NCBI RefSeq assembly: GCF_039530225.1
Contig: NZ_BAAAOH010000001.1
Coordinates: forward strand, 1,922,001-1,986,000
Source of the DNA: Microbacterium pumilum
Lineage (GTDB): Bacteria; Actinomycetota; Actinomycetes; Actinomycetales; Microbacteriaceae
DNA: 64,000 nt
Direction of reading: 5' to 3'
Below are positions 30,484-39,697 of the stretch, piece by piece. The notes under the pieces are model-generated. The model had not been told where the DNA came from and did not search any database. It saw only the letters and a program-made list of their open reading frames with translations. Positions within the stretch are counted from its first letter, which is position 1. Every line of letters begins with the position of its first letter. Made by a program: the position numbers and the translations under genes.

Positions 30484-31478
30484 GTCAGGTCAACCTTGTC
30501 GTCGGGGAAGACTCTTCGCTGGATCACGGTGACGATGAGCACGATCATCAGCAGCACGACCGCCATGGCGGAGGCCAGGCCGACCTGCCGGAACGCGAAC
30601 GCCGTCTGCAGCGTCTGGATCACGAACGTCGCCGATCCGTTCGCGCCGCCGGTCATGATGAAGGGGATCTCGAACACGCTGAGAGCGCCGGCCACCGCGA
30701 GGATGAACGAGAGGCCGATGATCCGGCGGATGCCGGGGAAGATCAGGGCCCAGAACTGCTGGAACCGTGACGCTCCATCCAGCTCGGCTGCTTCGTACAG
30801 CTCGCGGGGAATCGATTGGATCGCTCCCAGGAAGAGCACGAAGTTCAATCCGGTGTACCGCCACACCGACGTGCCGGCGAGTGACCAGTTGACGATGTTC
30901 GGATCGCCGAGCCACTTCGGCGGATCGGTCACACCCACCCACGAGAGGACCGTGTCGAGCGTGCCACCGGGCTGGAAGAGATAGAGGAACACAAAGCCGA
31001 TCGCCACCCCGTTGATCAGGTAGGGGAAGAAGAGGATGCCGCGGAACAGGTTCTGGAACTTGGTGCTGAAACTCAGAATCGTGGCGAAGTAGAGGGCGAT
31101 CGCCATCTGTGCGAATGTCGCGATGAAGTAGTAGAGGCTCACACCGAACACGCTGAAGATGCGCGGATCGGTGAAGACCTTGACGTAGTTGTCGAGCCCG
31201 ACGAAGTTCTTGGTCAGGTCGATGCCGTCCCAGTCCGTCACGCTGAAGTAGAACAGGTTGACCGCTGGCCAGTAGGTGAACAGCAGGAGCAACCCCACGG
31301 CGGCCGACAGGAACAGCCAGGGTGTGAGGTGCTGCATCAGCCTCTGCCCCGCGCTCCCGCCGCTCCACCGGTCGGGCCCGCCGGCTCCGCGGCGAGGACC
31401 GCGGAACCGACGAGCGCGAGCGGGGGCGGAGAGAACGGCCGGTGCGTCAGCGGCGGAGCCGGATGTCGCTAGTGCCAT
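30480..31478 (-). CDS. Carbohydrate ABC importer permease (MalF type)
   Basis: This protein is 332 aa from ATG 31476-31478, which has GGAG 9 nt upstream. Upstream in-frame residues to 31601 overlap the binding-protein gene and are not used. An Arg/Pro-rich N-terminal tail of ~60 residues precedes six membrane helices. The EAA loop reads YEAAELDGASRFQQFWALIFPGIRR. It forms a heterodimer with the MalG-type permease and follows the binding-protein gene by 40 bp. Confidence 0.95.
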   Translation of the reverse strand: MALATSGSAADAPAVLSAPARARRFRGPRRGAGGPDRWSGGSAGQRLMQHLTPWLFLSAAVGLLLLFTYWPAVNLFYFSVTDWDGIDLTKNFVGLDNYVKVFTDPRIFSVFGVSLYYFIATFAQMAIALYFATILSFSTKFQNLFRGILFFPYLINGVAIGFVFLYLFQPGGTLDTVLSWVGVTDPPKWLGDPNIVNWSLAGTSVWRYTGLNFVLFLGAIQSIPRELYEAAELDGASRFQQFWALIFPGIRRIIGLSFILAVAGALSVFEIPFIMTGGANGSATFVIQTLQTAFAFRQVGLASAMAVVLLMIVLIVTVIQRRVFPDDKVDLT

Positions 31479-31518
31479 GAACTTCTCCGTGTTCTCGTTG
31501 TGAAGCGATGAGGCGAGC

Positions 31519-32838
31519 TCAGCCGGCGAGCTGATCGACGGCCGCGCCCCAACGCTCGTTGAGCTCGGCGAAGTAGCTGTCCTTGTCGCCATCGGCGGCA
31601 CCGCGGGCGATGTCCACGAGCTTCTGGCGATACAGCGGGCCGTAGAGGTCGATCTGCGAGTCGTTCGCCGTGTCGGCGAGCAGGCTCTCCTTGCCGGCGG
31701 GGGCCGGGTTGATCTCCATCAGCTCGACGCCCGCGTCGGTGAATCCGGCGAGGTTGTCGGGAAGCGGCTTGGACAGGACGGGAGAGATCATGCCCTGTGC
31801 CTCGGTGTAGCCGGATTCCTCCACCACCCACTTGATCCATGCCCATGCGGCGGCCTTCGCCTCGGAGTGCTTGCTCACCGCGAGGTTGTAGTCACCTCCG
31901 ACGACGGCCAGCTGCTTGCCGTCGACGGTCGCCGGGAACGCCATGTACCCGATGTCGTCGGCGGACGCGCCGTTGTCCTCTGCGGCAGCCTGCATCTGCG
32001 AGATTGCCCAAGAGCCGAGCGTCATCGCGGCGATCTTCCCGGTGGCGAGATCGACCTTGGACTGCTCCCAGTTGGTGGTGAGCGGGTCCTCCTCGGTCAG
32101 GCCCGCGGCCACGGAGTCGTACAGCAGCGAGTCGATCGCGTAGACGTCGGTGCCTTCGGTCCAGGGTGCCTTGTTCTCGGCCATCGTGATCGGCGCGTCG
32201 GGGTCGTCCGTGACGACACCGAGGTTGCCGAAGCTCTGCGTCAGCGGCCAGCCGTCCTTGTAGTTCGTGTACAGCGGGATCGCGTCGGTGTTGTCCTTGA
32301 TCAGCTCGAGCGCCGCGAGCCACTCATCCTCGGTCTTGGGAACCTCGGTGACACCCGCCTCTTCGAACACCTTCTTGTTGTAGACGACGCCGTTCGCGTT
32401 GCCGCCGAACGCGACGCCGTACTGCGTGCCCTCGTAGCTCGATGCCGGCAGGAACCGGTAGGTGTCCTCGAAGTCCGCCGTCTTGCCGAGCGGCTCGAGG
32501 AACTGGTCGTACTGGTCGGGAGAGATCGTCGGGATGCCGAGCACGTCGCCGTAGTTGGTGGTGCTCATGCGGGTCTGCATCTCACCCGCGTAGTCCGTGA
32601 TGCCCTCGAACGTGACGTTCACGTCGGGGTACTTCGCCGTGAACTCCTCCGCGTACTTGTCGAACGTGCCGTCGGCGATGAGGTCGGTGCGCCAGGTCAT
32701 CACCTTGATGTCGCCCTTCACCTCGCCGTCGATGGTGTTGTCTGCGTCGCCTGCGCCGCCGCCGCCGCCAGAGCACCCTGCGAGCGCGAGACCCGCGACG
32801 GTGATCAACGCGAGTGCGCCGATTGCCTTCCTTGCCAT
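31519..32838 (-). CDS. Sugar-binding lipoprotein of ABC importer
   Basis: This 439-aa protein has a lipoprotein signal, AGLALAGCSGGGGG, with lipidated Cys21, and a solute-binding fold of the CUT1 type (YGVAFGGNANGVVYNKKVFEEAG). It captures oligosaccharide outside the cell for the two downstream permeases. ATG 32836-32838 follows TAGGAG. It is the first gene of a seven-gene operon ending in GH42, behind a promoter carrying a LacI-type palindrome. Confidence 0.95.
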   Translation of the reverse strand: MARKAIGALALITVAGLALAGCSGGGGGAGDADNTIDGEVKGDIKVMTWRTDLIADGTFDKYAEEFTAKYPDVNVTFEGITDYAGEMQTRMSTTNYGDVLGIPTISPDQYDQFLEPLGKTADFEDTYRFLPASSYEGTQYGVAFGGNANGVVYNKKVFEEAGVTEVPKTEDEWLAALELIKDNTDAIPLYTNYKDGWPLTQSFGNLGVVTDDPDAPITMAENKAPWTEGTDVYAIDSLLYDSVAAGLTEEDPLTTNWEQSKVDLATGKIAAMTLGSWAISQMQAAAEDNGASADDIGYMAFPATVDGKQLAVVGGDYNLAVSKHSEAKAAAWAWIKWVVEESGYTEAQGMISPVLSKPLPDNLAGFTDAGVELMEINPAPAGKESLLADTANDSQIDLYGPLYRQKLVDIARGAADGDKDSYFAELNERWGAAVDQLAG

Positions 32839-32904
32839 GTGTGTCTCCTAGTCATGTTCGCCGTTGAACTCGCCTGCATCGCTGCATCGCGGGTTACGAG
32901 CCCC

Positions 32905-32934
32905 ACAGTAACGCGGGTCGAAGCGCTTCCGCAA
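32905..32934 (-). promoter_or_regulatory. Promoter with LacI-type operator for the mannoside operon
   Basis: On the minus strand -35 TTGCGG (32929-32934) and -10 TACTGT (32905-32910) are 18 bp apart. The perfect palindrome GAAGCGCTTC (32920-32929), a common LacI-family operator core, lies between and touches the -35. The divergently encoded LacI protein is the obvious binder, so repression by promoter occlusion is expected. Confidence 0.7.
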
Positions 32935-33109
32935 GAGTGGGATGTCAACGCTGTCTTGGTTTGTCCGATGTACGCACTCTTGATTGAGAATCGCACTGAC
33001 CAGGACTTTTCGAGAACCTCATTGGATATGTGGTGTCCAGTATGTCCACCAAATGTCTATCGTCGTCATTCCCACGCAGCCGTGCTACTCTGACCGCAGA
33101 GGAGGACCG

Positions 33110-34135
33110 ATGGCGGTTCAGCAGCGCGCAACGCTCGACGATGTCGCCCGCCTGTCGGGCGTCAGTTCCAAGACCGTCTCCCGCGTGTTCACGAACCGCG
33201 AACTGGTGGCTCCCGAGACGGTCGAACGAGTGCTCGCTGCTGCGAAACGTCTGCGTTTCCGCCCGAACACCCTCGCTCGCAGTCTGCGGAGAGGTGGGGC
33301 GACGAACACGATCGGCTTCATCATGGGCGAACTCGGCAACCCGTTCTACTACAAGGTCGCTGCCGGCATCGAGAAGGAACTCGCGGGCCATGGCTTCGCC
33401 CTGGTAGTGGCGACGACCGACGACACACCAGAGGGGGAGGAGCGGGTCGCCGACGCGCTGCTGGCTCAGCGGGTGGGGGCGCTGCTGCTCATCCCGGTCG
33501 CCGACGATCAGTCCTACCTGGAGGGCGAGCGGCATCTGGGAACACCAGTGGTCGCGATCGACCGCCCCGCCCGCAATCTCGTCGCCGACTCGATCGTTCT
33601 CGAGAACCATCGTGGCGTGTTCGACGCGACGACCAGGCTCCTCGCCCGAGGGCACCGCAGGATCGGATACGTCTGCAATCCGGCATCGGTCTACACGCAG
33701 GCGGAGCGATTGCGCGGCTATCGCGACGCGCTCGGTGCGTACGGCATCCACGAAACCGCGCAGTGGGAGCGCCTTGTGGACGACTTGACCGTTCCTCCGG
33801 ACCGGGTGGTCGGTGAGCTGCTGTCGAGCGACGACGCGCCGACGGCGATCATCACGGGGAACAACAGGATGACGATCGGCGCGCTTCGCGTGCTGCGAGA
33901 TCGCGATGAAGCGGGACGGATCGCCCTCGTCGGCTTCGACGACTTCGACACGGCCGATGTGATCGGCGTCACCGTGGTGAGCTACGACCCGATCGAGCTC
34001 GGCCGCCGCGCTGCGATGGTCGCGCTCGAGCGCATCGGGGATCCGGGCGGATTCACCCGGCAGATCGAATTGCCCACGTGGATCGTCGAACGAGGGACAG
34101 GGGAGCGACCCCCCTACGAAAGGAAATCGATCTGA
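33110..34135 (+). CDS. LacI-family repressor of the mannoside/galactoside locus
   Basis: This protein is 341 aa from ATG 33110, which follows GAGGAGG (33099-33105). The N-terminal helix-turn-helix is TLDDVARLSGVSSKTVSRVF, followed by the hinge and a periplasmic-binding-protein-like effector domain (NPFYYKVAAGIEKEL onward). It is divergent from the importer operon, whose promoter carries GAAGCGCTTC, and its stop overlaps the GH36 start by 1 nt (TGATG). It probably controls both arms, with an oligosaccharide or sugar product as inducer. Confidence 0.92.
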   Translation: MAVQQRATLDDVARLSGVSSKTVSRVFTNRELVAPETVERVLAAAKRLRFRPNTLARSLRRGGATNTIGFIMGELGNPFYYKVAAGIEKELAGHGFALVVATTDDTPEGEERVADALLAQRVGALLLIPVADDQSYLEGERHLGTPVVAIDRPARNLVADSIVLENHRGVFDATTRLLARGHRRIGYVCNPASVYTQAERLRGYRDALGAYGIHETAQWERLVDDLTVPPDRVVGELLSSDDAPTAIITGNNRMTIGALRVLRDRDEAGRIALVGFDDFDTADVIGVTVVSYDPIELGRRAAMVALERIGDPGGFTRQIELPTWIVERGTGERPPYERKSI

Positions 34136-36294
34136 TGCCCGTTGTGAGCGATGACTTCGTCCACCTCGAGTCCGCGGGGGTGGCCGTTGTGCTGCAGCTG
34201 AGCGGCAGAGGTCTCCCGAAGGTCCTGCACTGGGGCGGCGCCCTCGGATCGCTGACCCAGGAAGACCTCGCCGCGCTCCCGTCCGCCCTCAGTCGGCAGA
34301 CTGCGCCCGGCACGTTGGATGCCGCGTGGCAGCTGTCTCTCGTTCCACAGGAGGGCGACGGGTGGACGGGACGACCAGCGGTGCAGCTGCGCCGCGGTGG
34401 CGTGCTCCACCACGCGCGCTGGAGCACCATCGAGGTCGTCGCCGAGAGTGCGGACTGCACCGTGACGGCGGAGGATCCGGCATCCGGCCTCGTCCTCACC
34501 GTGCGCGTCGGCATCGAGAGCGGGGGAGTGGTCTGGGTCGACCACGCGCTTCGCCATCGCGGCGCCGCCGACGCCGACCCTGTGGAGATCGAATGGCTCG
34601 AGGCCATCATGCCTGTGCCGACCACGACCGACACGCTGACGACGTTCGACGGCCGCTGGACGCGCGAGAAGCGTCCGGTCACGACTCCGATGCCGGCGGG
34701 CTCGACGGTGCGGCAGTCGCGCCGCGGCCGACCTGGCCATGACTCGCCCACCATGGTGATCGCGTCCGAGCATGCACCTCGCTGGCGCGACGGCCGCAGC
34801 TGGGCAGTACATCTGGCGTGGTCGTCCGATGCCTCCTACCGCGTCGACAGGGTGACGGATGCCGTCACGCTCATCGGCGCGGGGGAGCTCCTGCGACCGG
34901 GCGAAATCGTGCTCGCACCGGGAGAAGAGTACGTGGCGCCACCGGCGGCGTTCGTGTTCACCGACGCCGGACTGGATGCACTCTCCGCCCGAGTGCACAC
35001 CTGGTTCCGCGCGAGGATCCAGCACCCGCGCACCCTTCGACCGCTCACCTTGAACACCTGGGAAGCCGTCTACTTCGACCACGATCCGCAGCGGCTGGTG
35101 GCACTCGCCGAGCGGGCGGCGGATGTCGGGATCGAACGCTTCGTCCTTGATGACGGCTGGTTCCTCGGGCGCCGCGACGACTCGACCAGCCTGGGCGACT
35201 GGCTGGTCGACACAGCAGTGTGGCCCGATGGGCTCAATCCGCTCGCGGCGCGCGTGCACGAACTGGGCATGGAGTTCGGTCTGTGGTTCGAACCCGAGAT
35301 GGTCAGTGCGGATTCCGACGTTGCGCGCGCCCACCCGGACTGGCTGCTGCATGATCCAGGCCATCTCGACCACGCGCCGGAACTGTCTTGGCGGACGCAA
35401 TACGTCATGGATCTCGCCAATCCTGAGGCTTTCCGGCATGTGTTCGGCCAGATCGACGCTCTGGTGTCGGAGCTCGGCATCGACTTCATCAAATGGGACC
35501 ACAACAGGGATCTGGTCGAGAGCACTCACGATGGGCGACCCGGGGTGCATGCCCAGATGCGGGCGGTGTACCGGCTCATGGCCGACCTGAAGCAGCGGCA
35601 TCCGGGGCTGGAGATCGAATCCTGCTCGAGCGGCGGGGCGCGCACCGACCTCGGCATCATGGCGGTGTGCGACCGGGTCTGGGCGAGTGACTCGAACGAT
35701 CCGGTCGAGAGGCAGGAGATTCAGCGCTGGACCGAGCTGCTGCTCCCGCCCGAACTCGTCGGTGCGCATGTCGGCCCGACCACGTCGCACAGCTCCGGAC
35801 GGACGACGGCCTTGTCGTACCGCATGGCGACGAGCCTCATGGGGTCGGCAGGTTTCGAGTGGGACATTCTCGAGTGCGATGACTCCGAGACAGCCGCGAT
35901 CCGAGCCTTCGGCGCGCTCTATCGCGAGGTGCGGCCCGTCATCCATCGAGGACTGGTCGTCCACCCCGACCTGCGTGACCCGGCGTGGCGCGTGACAGGA
36001 TTCGTGGATGCCGAGGGCACGGGGCATGCGGTGTTCATCGTGGCGACCGTCGCAAGTCTGGAGGATGCCCGCGCGGAGCGCCTCCGGCTGCCCGGGCTCG
36101 ACAGCGATGCGCGGTACCGGGTGCGGGTGCGACGAGAGATCGGCGATGCCGCGTACGGATGGATCGCACCCGAGTGGTTCACCGTCGGCGAGACCGTGCT
36201 GTCGGGCGCCCTACTCGAGCAGGTGGGCCTGCAGCTGCCGACGCTGTGGCCGGTCCAGGCCTTCGTACTGCACCTCGAACCGGTGAGCGTCTGA
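34135..36294 (+). CDS. GH36 alpha-galactosidase
   Basis: This 719-aa protein has the GH36 signature nucleophile Asp455 in FIKWDHNRDLVE and acid/base Asp519 in VWASDSNDPVERQ. The N-terminal beta-supersandwich and full length are typical of bacterial enzymes. ATG 34135 overlaps the LacI stop, and AGGA lies 11 nt upstream. No signal peptide is present. It would remove alpha-1,6-galactose side groups from galactomanno-oligosaccharides, which explains its pairing with beta-mannosidase and mannanase genes. Confidence 0.94.
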   Translation: MPVVSDDFVHLESAGVAVVLQLSGRGLPKVLHWGGALGSLTQEDLAALPSALSRQTAPGTLDAAWQLSLVPQEGDGWTGRPAVQLRRGGVLHHARWSTIEVVAESADCTVTAEDPASGLVLTVRVGIESGGVVWVDHALRHRGAADADPVEIEWLEAIMPVPTTTDTLTTFDGRWTREKRPVTTPMPAGSTVRQSRRGRPGHDSPTMVIASEHAPRWRDGRSWAVHLAWSSDASYRVDRVTDAVTLIGAGELLRPGEIVLAPGEEYVAPPAAFVFTDAGLDALSARVHTWFRARIQHPRTLRPLTLNTWEAVYFDHDPQRLVALAERAADVGIERFVLDDGWFLGRRDDSTSLGDWLVDTAVWPDGLNPLAARVHELGMEFGLWFEPEMVSADSDVARAHPDWLLHDPGHLDHAPELSWRTQYVMDLANPEAFRHVFGQIDALVSELGIDFIKWDHNRDLVESTHDGRPGVHAQMRAVYRLMADLKQRHPGLEIESCSSGGARTDLGIMAVCDRVWASDSNDPVERQEIQRWTELLLPPELVGAHVGPTTSHSSGRTTALSYRMATSLMGSAGFEWDILECDDSETAAIRAFGALYREVRPVIHRGLVVHPDLRDPAWRVTGFVDAEGTGHAVFIVATVASLEDARAERLRLPGLDSDARYRVRVRREIGDAAYGWIAPEWFTVGETVLSGALLEQVGLQLPTLWPVQAFVLHLEPVSV

Positions 36295-36442
36295 CGGCGT
36301 CCGCGCCGAGTCACCTGGCTGCCGACCGTCTCTCGCCGATCCGCCCAGCCCACTGCATCACCGCGTCGACGGCGCGCGCGATCCTACGCATGCGCGGTCA
36401 GGAAAGAGTGGGCAACACGCGCTCTTCCGCGCCCGGTTCGGG

Positions 36443-38233
36443 TCAGTCGTGCACCCACACCTCGGTGCCGATCGGCGCCCAGTCGTAGACGAACCTGGCA
36501 GCGTCGATCGGCATGTTCACACAACCGTGGCTCATCCGGTTGCCGAAGTTGTTGTGCCAGTACGCGCCGTGCAGCGCCTCGTCGCCGTTGAAGTACGAGA
36601 TCCACGGCACGTTCGGCGTGAAGTAGTCGGCCTTGATCAGATCGCGGTCGCCCATGTTCTGCTGCGCGACCTTCGCATAGATGCGGAAGTGACCGTAGTT
36701 CGTGTCGTGTCCCGGCAGACCCGATGAGATGTACCACGAGTTGACCACCGCGCCGTTCTCGAAGAGGTAGGCGCGCTGCTCGCTGATGTCGACCTCGATG
36801 CGACGCGCGAGTGCCGTGGTCGTGAAGTCCTGGGCCTTGACCGGCAGCTTGTACACGCCGTTGCCACTCGCGAGCTGCGCCGAGTAATCGGCTGCGACCT
36901 TGCTGGTGTCACCGAGCGTGCGCCCCGCGACGCCTGCAGTGACTTCCCGCAGCACGCCACCGGCGGAGTCCGTGATGACGGTCGCATTGACGACCTGCCG
37001 GTCGACCGCCGCCGGAAGCGTCTTGACGACCTTCTGGATGGCGGACTCGTCGGCTGAGATTGCGAACGTGCCGTCGGCGTTGTGAGTGACGGTGAGCCAG
37101 GATGCCGCGACGGCCCGGTCGATGGGCACCGTGCGCTCCTCGCCGACGTAGAAGCCTGCGGTTCCGAGGATTCTGTTGAGGCTCGCAGCCGTCTCTTCGG
37201 CGACCTCGGTTGTCGTGGTCGGCTCGACCGCCGCGAGCGCCGGATCGAACTCGACGCGCTTCTCGCCGGAGTTGTAAGCGTCCTGGAATGCGCCCAGCAC
37301 CGCGTCGGTGTCGAGCCCCTGGCCCTCCTCGGCCGGCGTCGTGACGTACATCGCCGACTCCGCGTCGTAGGCGAGGGTCGCATCGACGGGATCGACGAAC
37401 AGGTCGGGCGCGGCTCCCCGAAGGGCTGCGATCGCGGTCGCTTCGTCGAACTGCACGTCGGCGTCGACGGGTGCGGCGAACCACCGCGTGGGGTTCCACG
37501 CCGGATTCTCGGCGAACGCAGCCTCGGCAAGCGCCTTCGCATCGACGGTGGCGCCCAGCTCGGCGCCTGTCACCTCCGCGTCTCCGCCGTCGCCGACGAT
37601 GACGATCGTGGTCTCGGCGAGCCGCTCCTGCAGAACATCTGCCGCCCCGCCCGGCGTGAGACCCCCCACGCCCACGCCGGCCACCGAGGTTCCGGGTGCG
37701 ATGAGGACGAGGGATGTGGCGATGAGACCGACCAGTGCGGCACCGGCTGCGAGCCCCAACCAGAGTGGCTTCCGCGACTTGCGGGGCCGTTCTTCGGGCG
37801 GCGCCCAAGCGTAGACGTCGGTGCCGTCCGACGCACCTTCGGAGGACGTCGGGAAAGTCGTGGTCGCGTCGCCGGTCAGGACGACGGTATCCGCGGAATC
37901 TTCTGCGTCGACATCTGTGTGATCGGACGCGACGAGGGGATCGACGACCTCGGTGTCGGCTTCGAGACTCGCATCAGCAGGACCACCCGAGTCCTCGAGG
38001 GACTCGTCGGTGACAGCGTCCTCGACGGACTCGTCAGCGGCCTCGTCGTCGACGACATCGTCCGCCGTCTCTTCGTCTGCGTTCACAGCGTCGTCATCGA
38101 CATCCGCGGGGGAGTTCTCTTCGGGCGCCTTATCATCGGCCCCGGGCCTCGTCGCCAGATCTGTCACACCATCACCCCCCGGCTCCGATTCACGTACATC
38201 CATGGTAATGGACGAGTATGCGTGCTCACGCAT
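36443..38233 (-). CDS. L,D-transpeptidase (YkuD) with long acidic cytoplasmic tail
   Basis: This protein is about 596 aa from ATG 38233; ATG 38203 or GTG 38251 are alternatives. The first ~140 residues are extremely rich in Asp, Glu, Ala and Val. A single membrane helix follows (LWLGLAAGAALVGLIATSLVLI), then two peptidoglycan-binding-4-like domains and a C-terminal YkuD domain. Its motif HGAYWHNNFGNRMSHGCVNMP contains catalytic Cys571. It makes 3-3 crosslinks or attaches proteins in peptidoglycan outside the membrane. The acidic inner tail is unusual and may be disordered. The gene converges on GH36 across a 148-bp gap with no clear terminator. Confidence 0.9.
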   Translation of the reverse strand: MREHAYSSITMDVRESEPGGDGVTDLATRPGADDKAPEENSPADVDDDAVNADEETADDVVDDEAADESVEDAVTDESLEDSGGPADASLEADTEVVDPLVASDHTDVDAEDSADTVVLTGDATTTFPTSSEGASDGTDVYAWAPPEERPRKSRKPLWLGLAAGAALVGLIATSLVLIAPGTSVAGVGVGGLTPGGAADVLQERLAETTIVIVGDGGDAEVTGAELGATVDAKALAEAAFAENPAWNPTRWFAAPVDADVQFDEATAIAALRGAAPDLFVDPVDATLAYDAESAMYVTTPAEEGQGLDTDAVLGAFQDAYNSGEKRVEFDPALAAVEPTTTTEVAEETAASLNRILGTAGFYVGEERTVPIDRAVAASWLTVTHNADGTFAISADESAIQKVVKTLPAAVDRQVVNATVITDSAGGVLREVTAGVAGRTLGDTSKVAADYSAQLASGNGVYKLPVKAQDFTTTALARRIEVDISEQRAYLFENGAVVNSWYISSGLPGHDTNYGHFRIYAKVAQQNMGDRDLIKADYFTPNVPWISYFNGDEALHGAYWHNNFGNRMSHGCVNMPIDAARFVYDWAPIGTEVWVHD

Positions 38234-38334
38234 TCGTCCGCCACCCCTCACCCGGGACGCTGCTCGTCGACCGGGATCTCGCTTTGTAACGGTTTTGTAA
38301 ACACGCCGTCCAAACCATCATCCGGACTTGCGCG

Positions 38335-38365
38335 ATGTTTGTTCGTAAGGTCTACTAACAAACAT
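38335..38365 (+). promoter_or_regulatory. Inverted repeat over the ROK regulator start (autoregulatory operator candidate)
   Basis: ATGTTTGTT (38335-38343) and AACAAACAT (38357-38365) are perfect 9-bp arms separated by 13 bp; the second arm runs into the ATG. The 8-mer CTAACAAA (38355-38362) recurs in the 5' region of the hexosaminidase-nagA operon (53120-53127). This points to a shared ROK-family regulator site. Confidence 0.55.
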
Positions 38366-39596
38366 GACTTCATCCGAAGCGCAGCGCGGCTCTTCCACCC
38401 TCGAGTCGCCCCACCCCTCTGCATCCGGGAATGGCCACTCGTTCGGCCCGGGGCGCTCGCTCCGTCAAGGGGCGAAGGTGCTTCCGGAGCACGCTCGCGG
38501 GCACAACCGCTCGCTTGTACTGCAGACGCTCTTCCACCAGGGTGCCATGAGCCGCGCGGATCTCTCGCGCGAGACGGGCCTCACGCGCGTCACCATCTCC
38601 GACCTCGTGGCCGAGCTCATCGCGGACGGGTTCGTCGTGGAGAAGGGCGTCCGCGAGGCATCCGGGCCCGGCAAGCCGGCGATCCTGGTCGATCTCGACC
38701 GGGACGGGCACCGGATCGTCGGCATCGACCTGTCGGACAGCGACTTCTTCAGCGGCGCGGTCCTCACGCTCGACGGCAGCATCGTCGTCCGCCGGCAGGT
38801 CGCGCTTCCCGCCGCCGACGATGTCGTCGCGGCGGTCGTCGAACTCGCCCGCGAACTCGTCGCGGAATCCCACGCCCCCGTCCTCGGCATCGGCGTCGGC
38901 ACTCCCGGCGTGGTGGACGAGCACGGCGTCATCCTGACCGCGCCGCACTTCGGCTGGGCAGGGTTCGATCTCGAGGGTGCGCTGCAGAGCGCACTCAACC
39001 TCCCGGTCCTCGTCGCGAACGACGCCAACGCAGCGGTGCTGGCGGAGTACACCTTCGGCGGAGCCGGCGACGACGTCCTGCTCGTGAAAGTGGGACGCGG
39101 TGTCGGGTCAGGCCTCCTCGCGGGCGGTCAGCCCATGCGCGGCAGCCGCAACGCCGCGGGTGAGATCGGACACGTGACAGTCGGCACGGACGGCGGACCC
39201 CTCTGCGTGTGCGGCAAGGTCGGGTGCCTCGAGGCCTGGCTCTCCGTACCGGCGCTGACGGCCCGACTCGCCGCGGCGACGGCGCAGCCGGATGGCGGGG
39301 AGGGCGACGCATCCGCCGACGACATCCGCGATGGCATCCTCCGCGACGCGGGGGAGCGCCTCGGAATCGCGCTCGCTCCCGTCGTCGGCGTGCTCGACCT
39401 CTCGGAGATCGTCCTCGCCGGCCCCCCTGAACTTCTCGACGGACCACTCGCGCAGGCGACCGTCGAGACCCTCCGCAGTCGGACACTCGCCCAGTTCCAC
39501 GACGGTGTACGAGTGCGGATGACGGAGCAAGGTCAGGACATCGTCCTGCGCGGCGCGGCCGTCATGGTCCTGTCGGGACAACTCGGGGTGTCGTAG
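38364..39596 (+). CDS. ROK-family transcriptional regulator (NagC-like)
   Basis: This 410-aa protein has a winged helix near residues 45-110 (NRSLVLQTLFHQGAMSRADLSRETGLTRVTIS region). A ROK sugar-binding domain follows, with the zinc cysteines in LCVCGKVGCLEAW. It precedes an importer, ROK kinase and nagB, so it most likely represses amino-sugar uptake and is relieved by GlcNAc or its phosphate. The ATG lies inside a perfect inverted repeat, which suggests autoregulation. The best ribosome binding site, AAGG (38347-38350), is rather far upstream. Confidence 0.88.
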   Translation: MTSSEAQRGSSTLESPHPSASGNGHSFGPGRSLRQGAKVLPEHARGHNRSLVLQTLFHQGAMSRADLSRETGLTRVTISDLVAELIADGFVVEKGVREASGPGKPAILVDLDRDGHRIVGIDLSDSDFFSGAVLTLDGSIVVRRQVALPAADDVVAAVVELARELVAESHAPVLGIGVGTPGVVDEHGVILTAPHFGWAGFDLEGALQSALNLPVLVANDANAAVLAEYTFGGAGDDVLLVKVGRGVGSGLLAGGQPMRGSRNAAGEIGHVTVGTDGGPLCVCGKVGCLEAWLSVPALTARLAAATAQPDGGEGDASADDIRDGILRDAGERLGIALAPVVGVLDLSEIVLAGPPELLDGPLAQATVETLRSRTLAQFHDGVRVRMTEQGQDIVLRGAAVMVLSGQLGVS

Positions 39597-39604
39597 CCGC
39601 CCCG

Positions 39605-39628
39605 ATCCCTCGGGGTCACCCGAGGGAT
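39605..39628 (+). terminator. 10-bp hairpin after ROK regulator
   Basis: ATCCCTCGGG (39605-39614) pairs perfectly with CCCGAGGGAT (39619-39628) across GTCA. It begins 9 bp after the regulator stop and is followed by GCCCCAAAAATCC, without a T-run. It probably separates the regulator from the strongly expressed binding-protein gene. Confidence 0.6.
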
Positions 39629-39697
39629 GCCCCAAAAATCCCCCTGGACGGGTCACCCGGCCCGTCGCAATCACACAGAAAACAGAAGGAAGACACC

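Noticed and set aside
31479..31601. Longer N-terminus for the MalF-type permease
   Set aside because: The extension overlaps the binding-protein gene and has no ribosome binding site, whereas ATG 31478 is preceded by GGAG.
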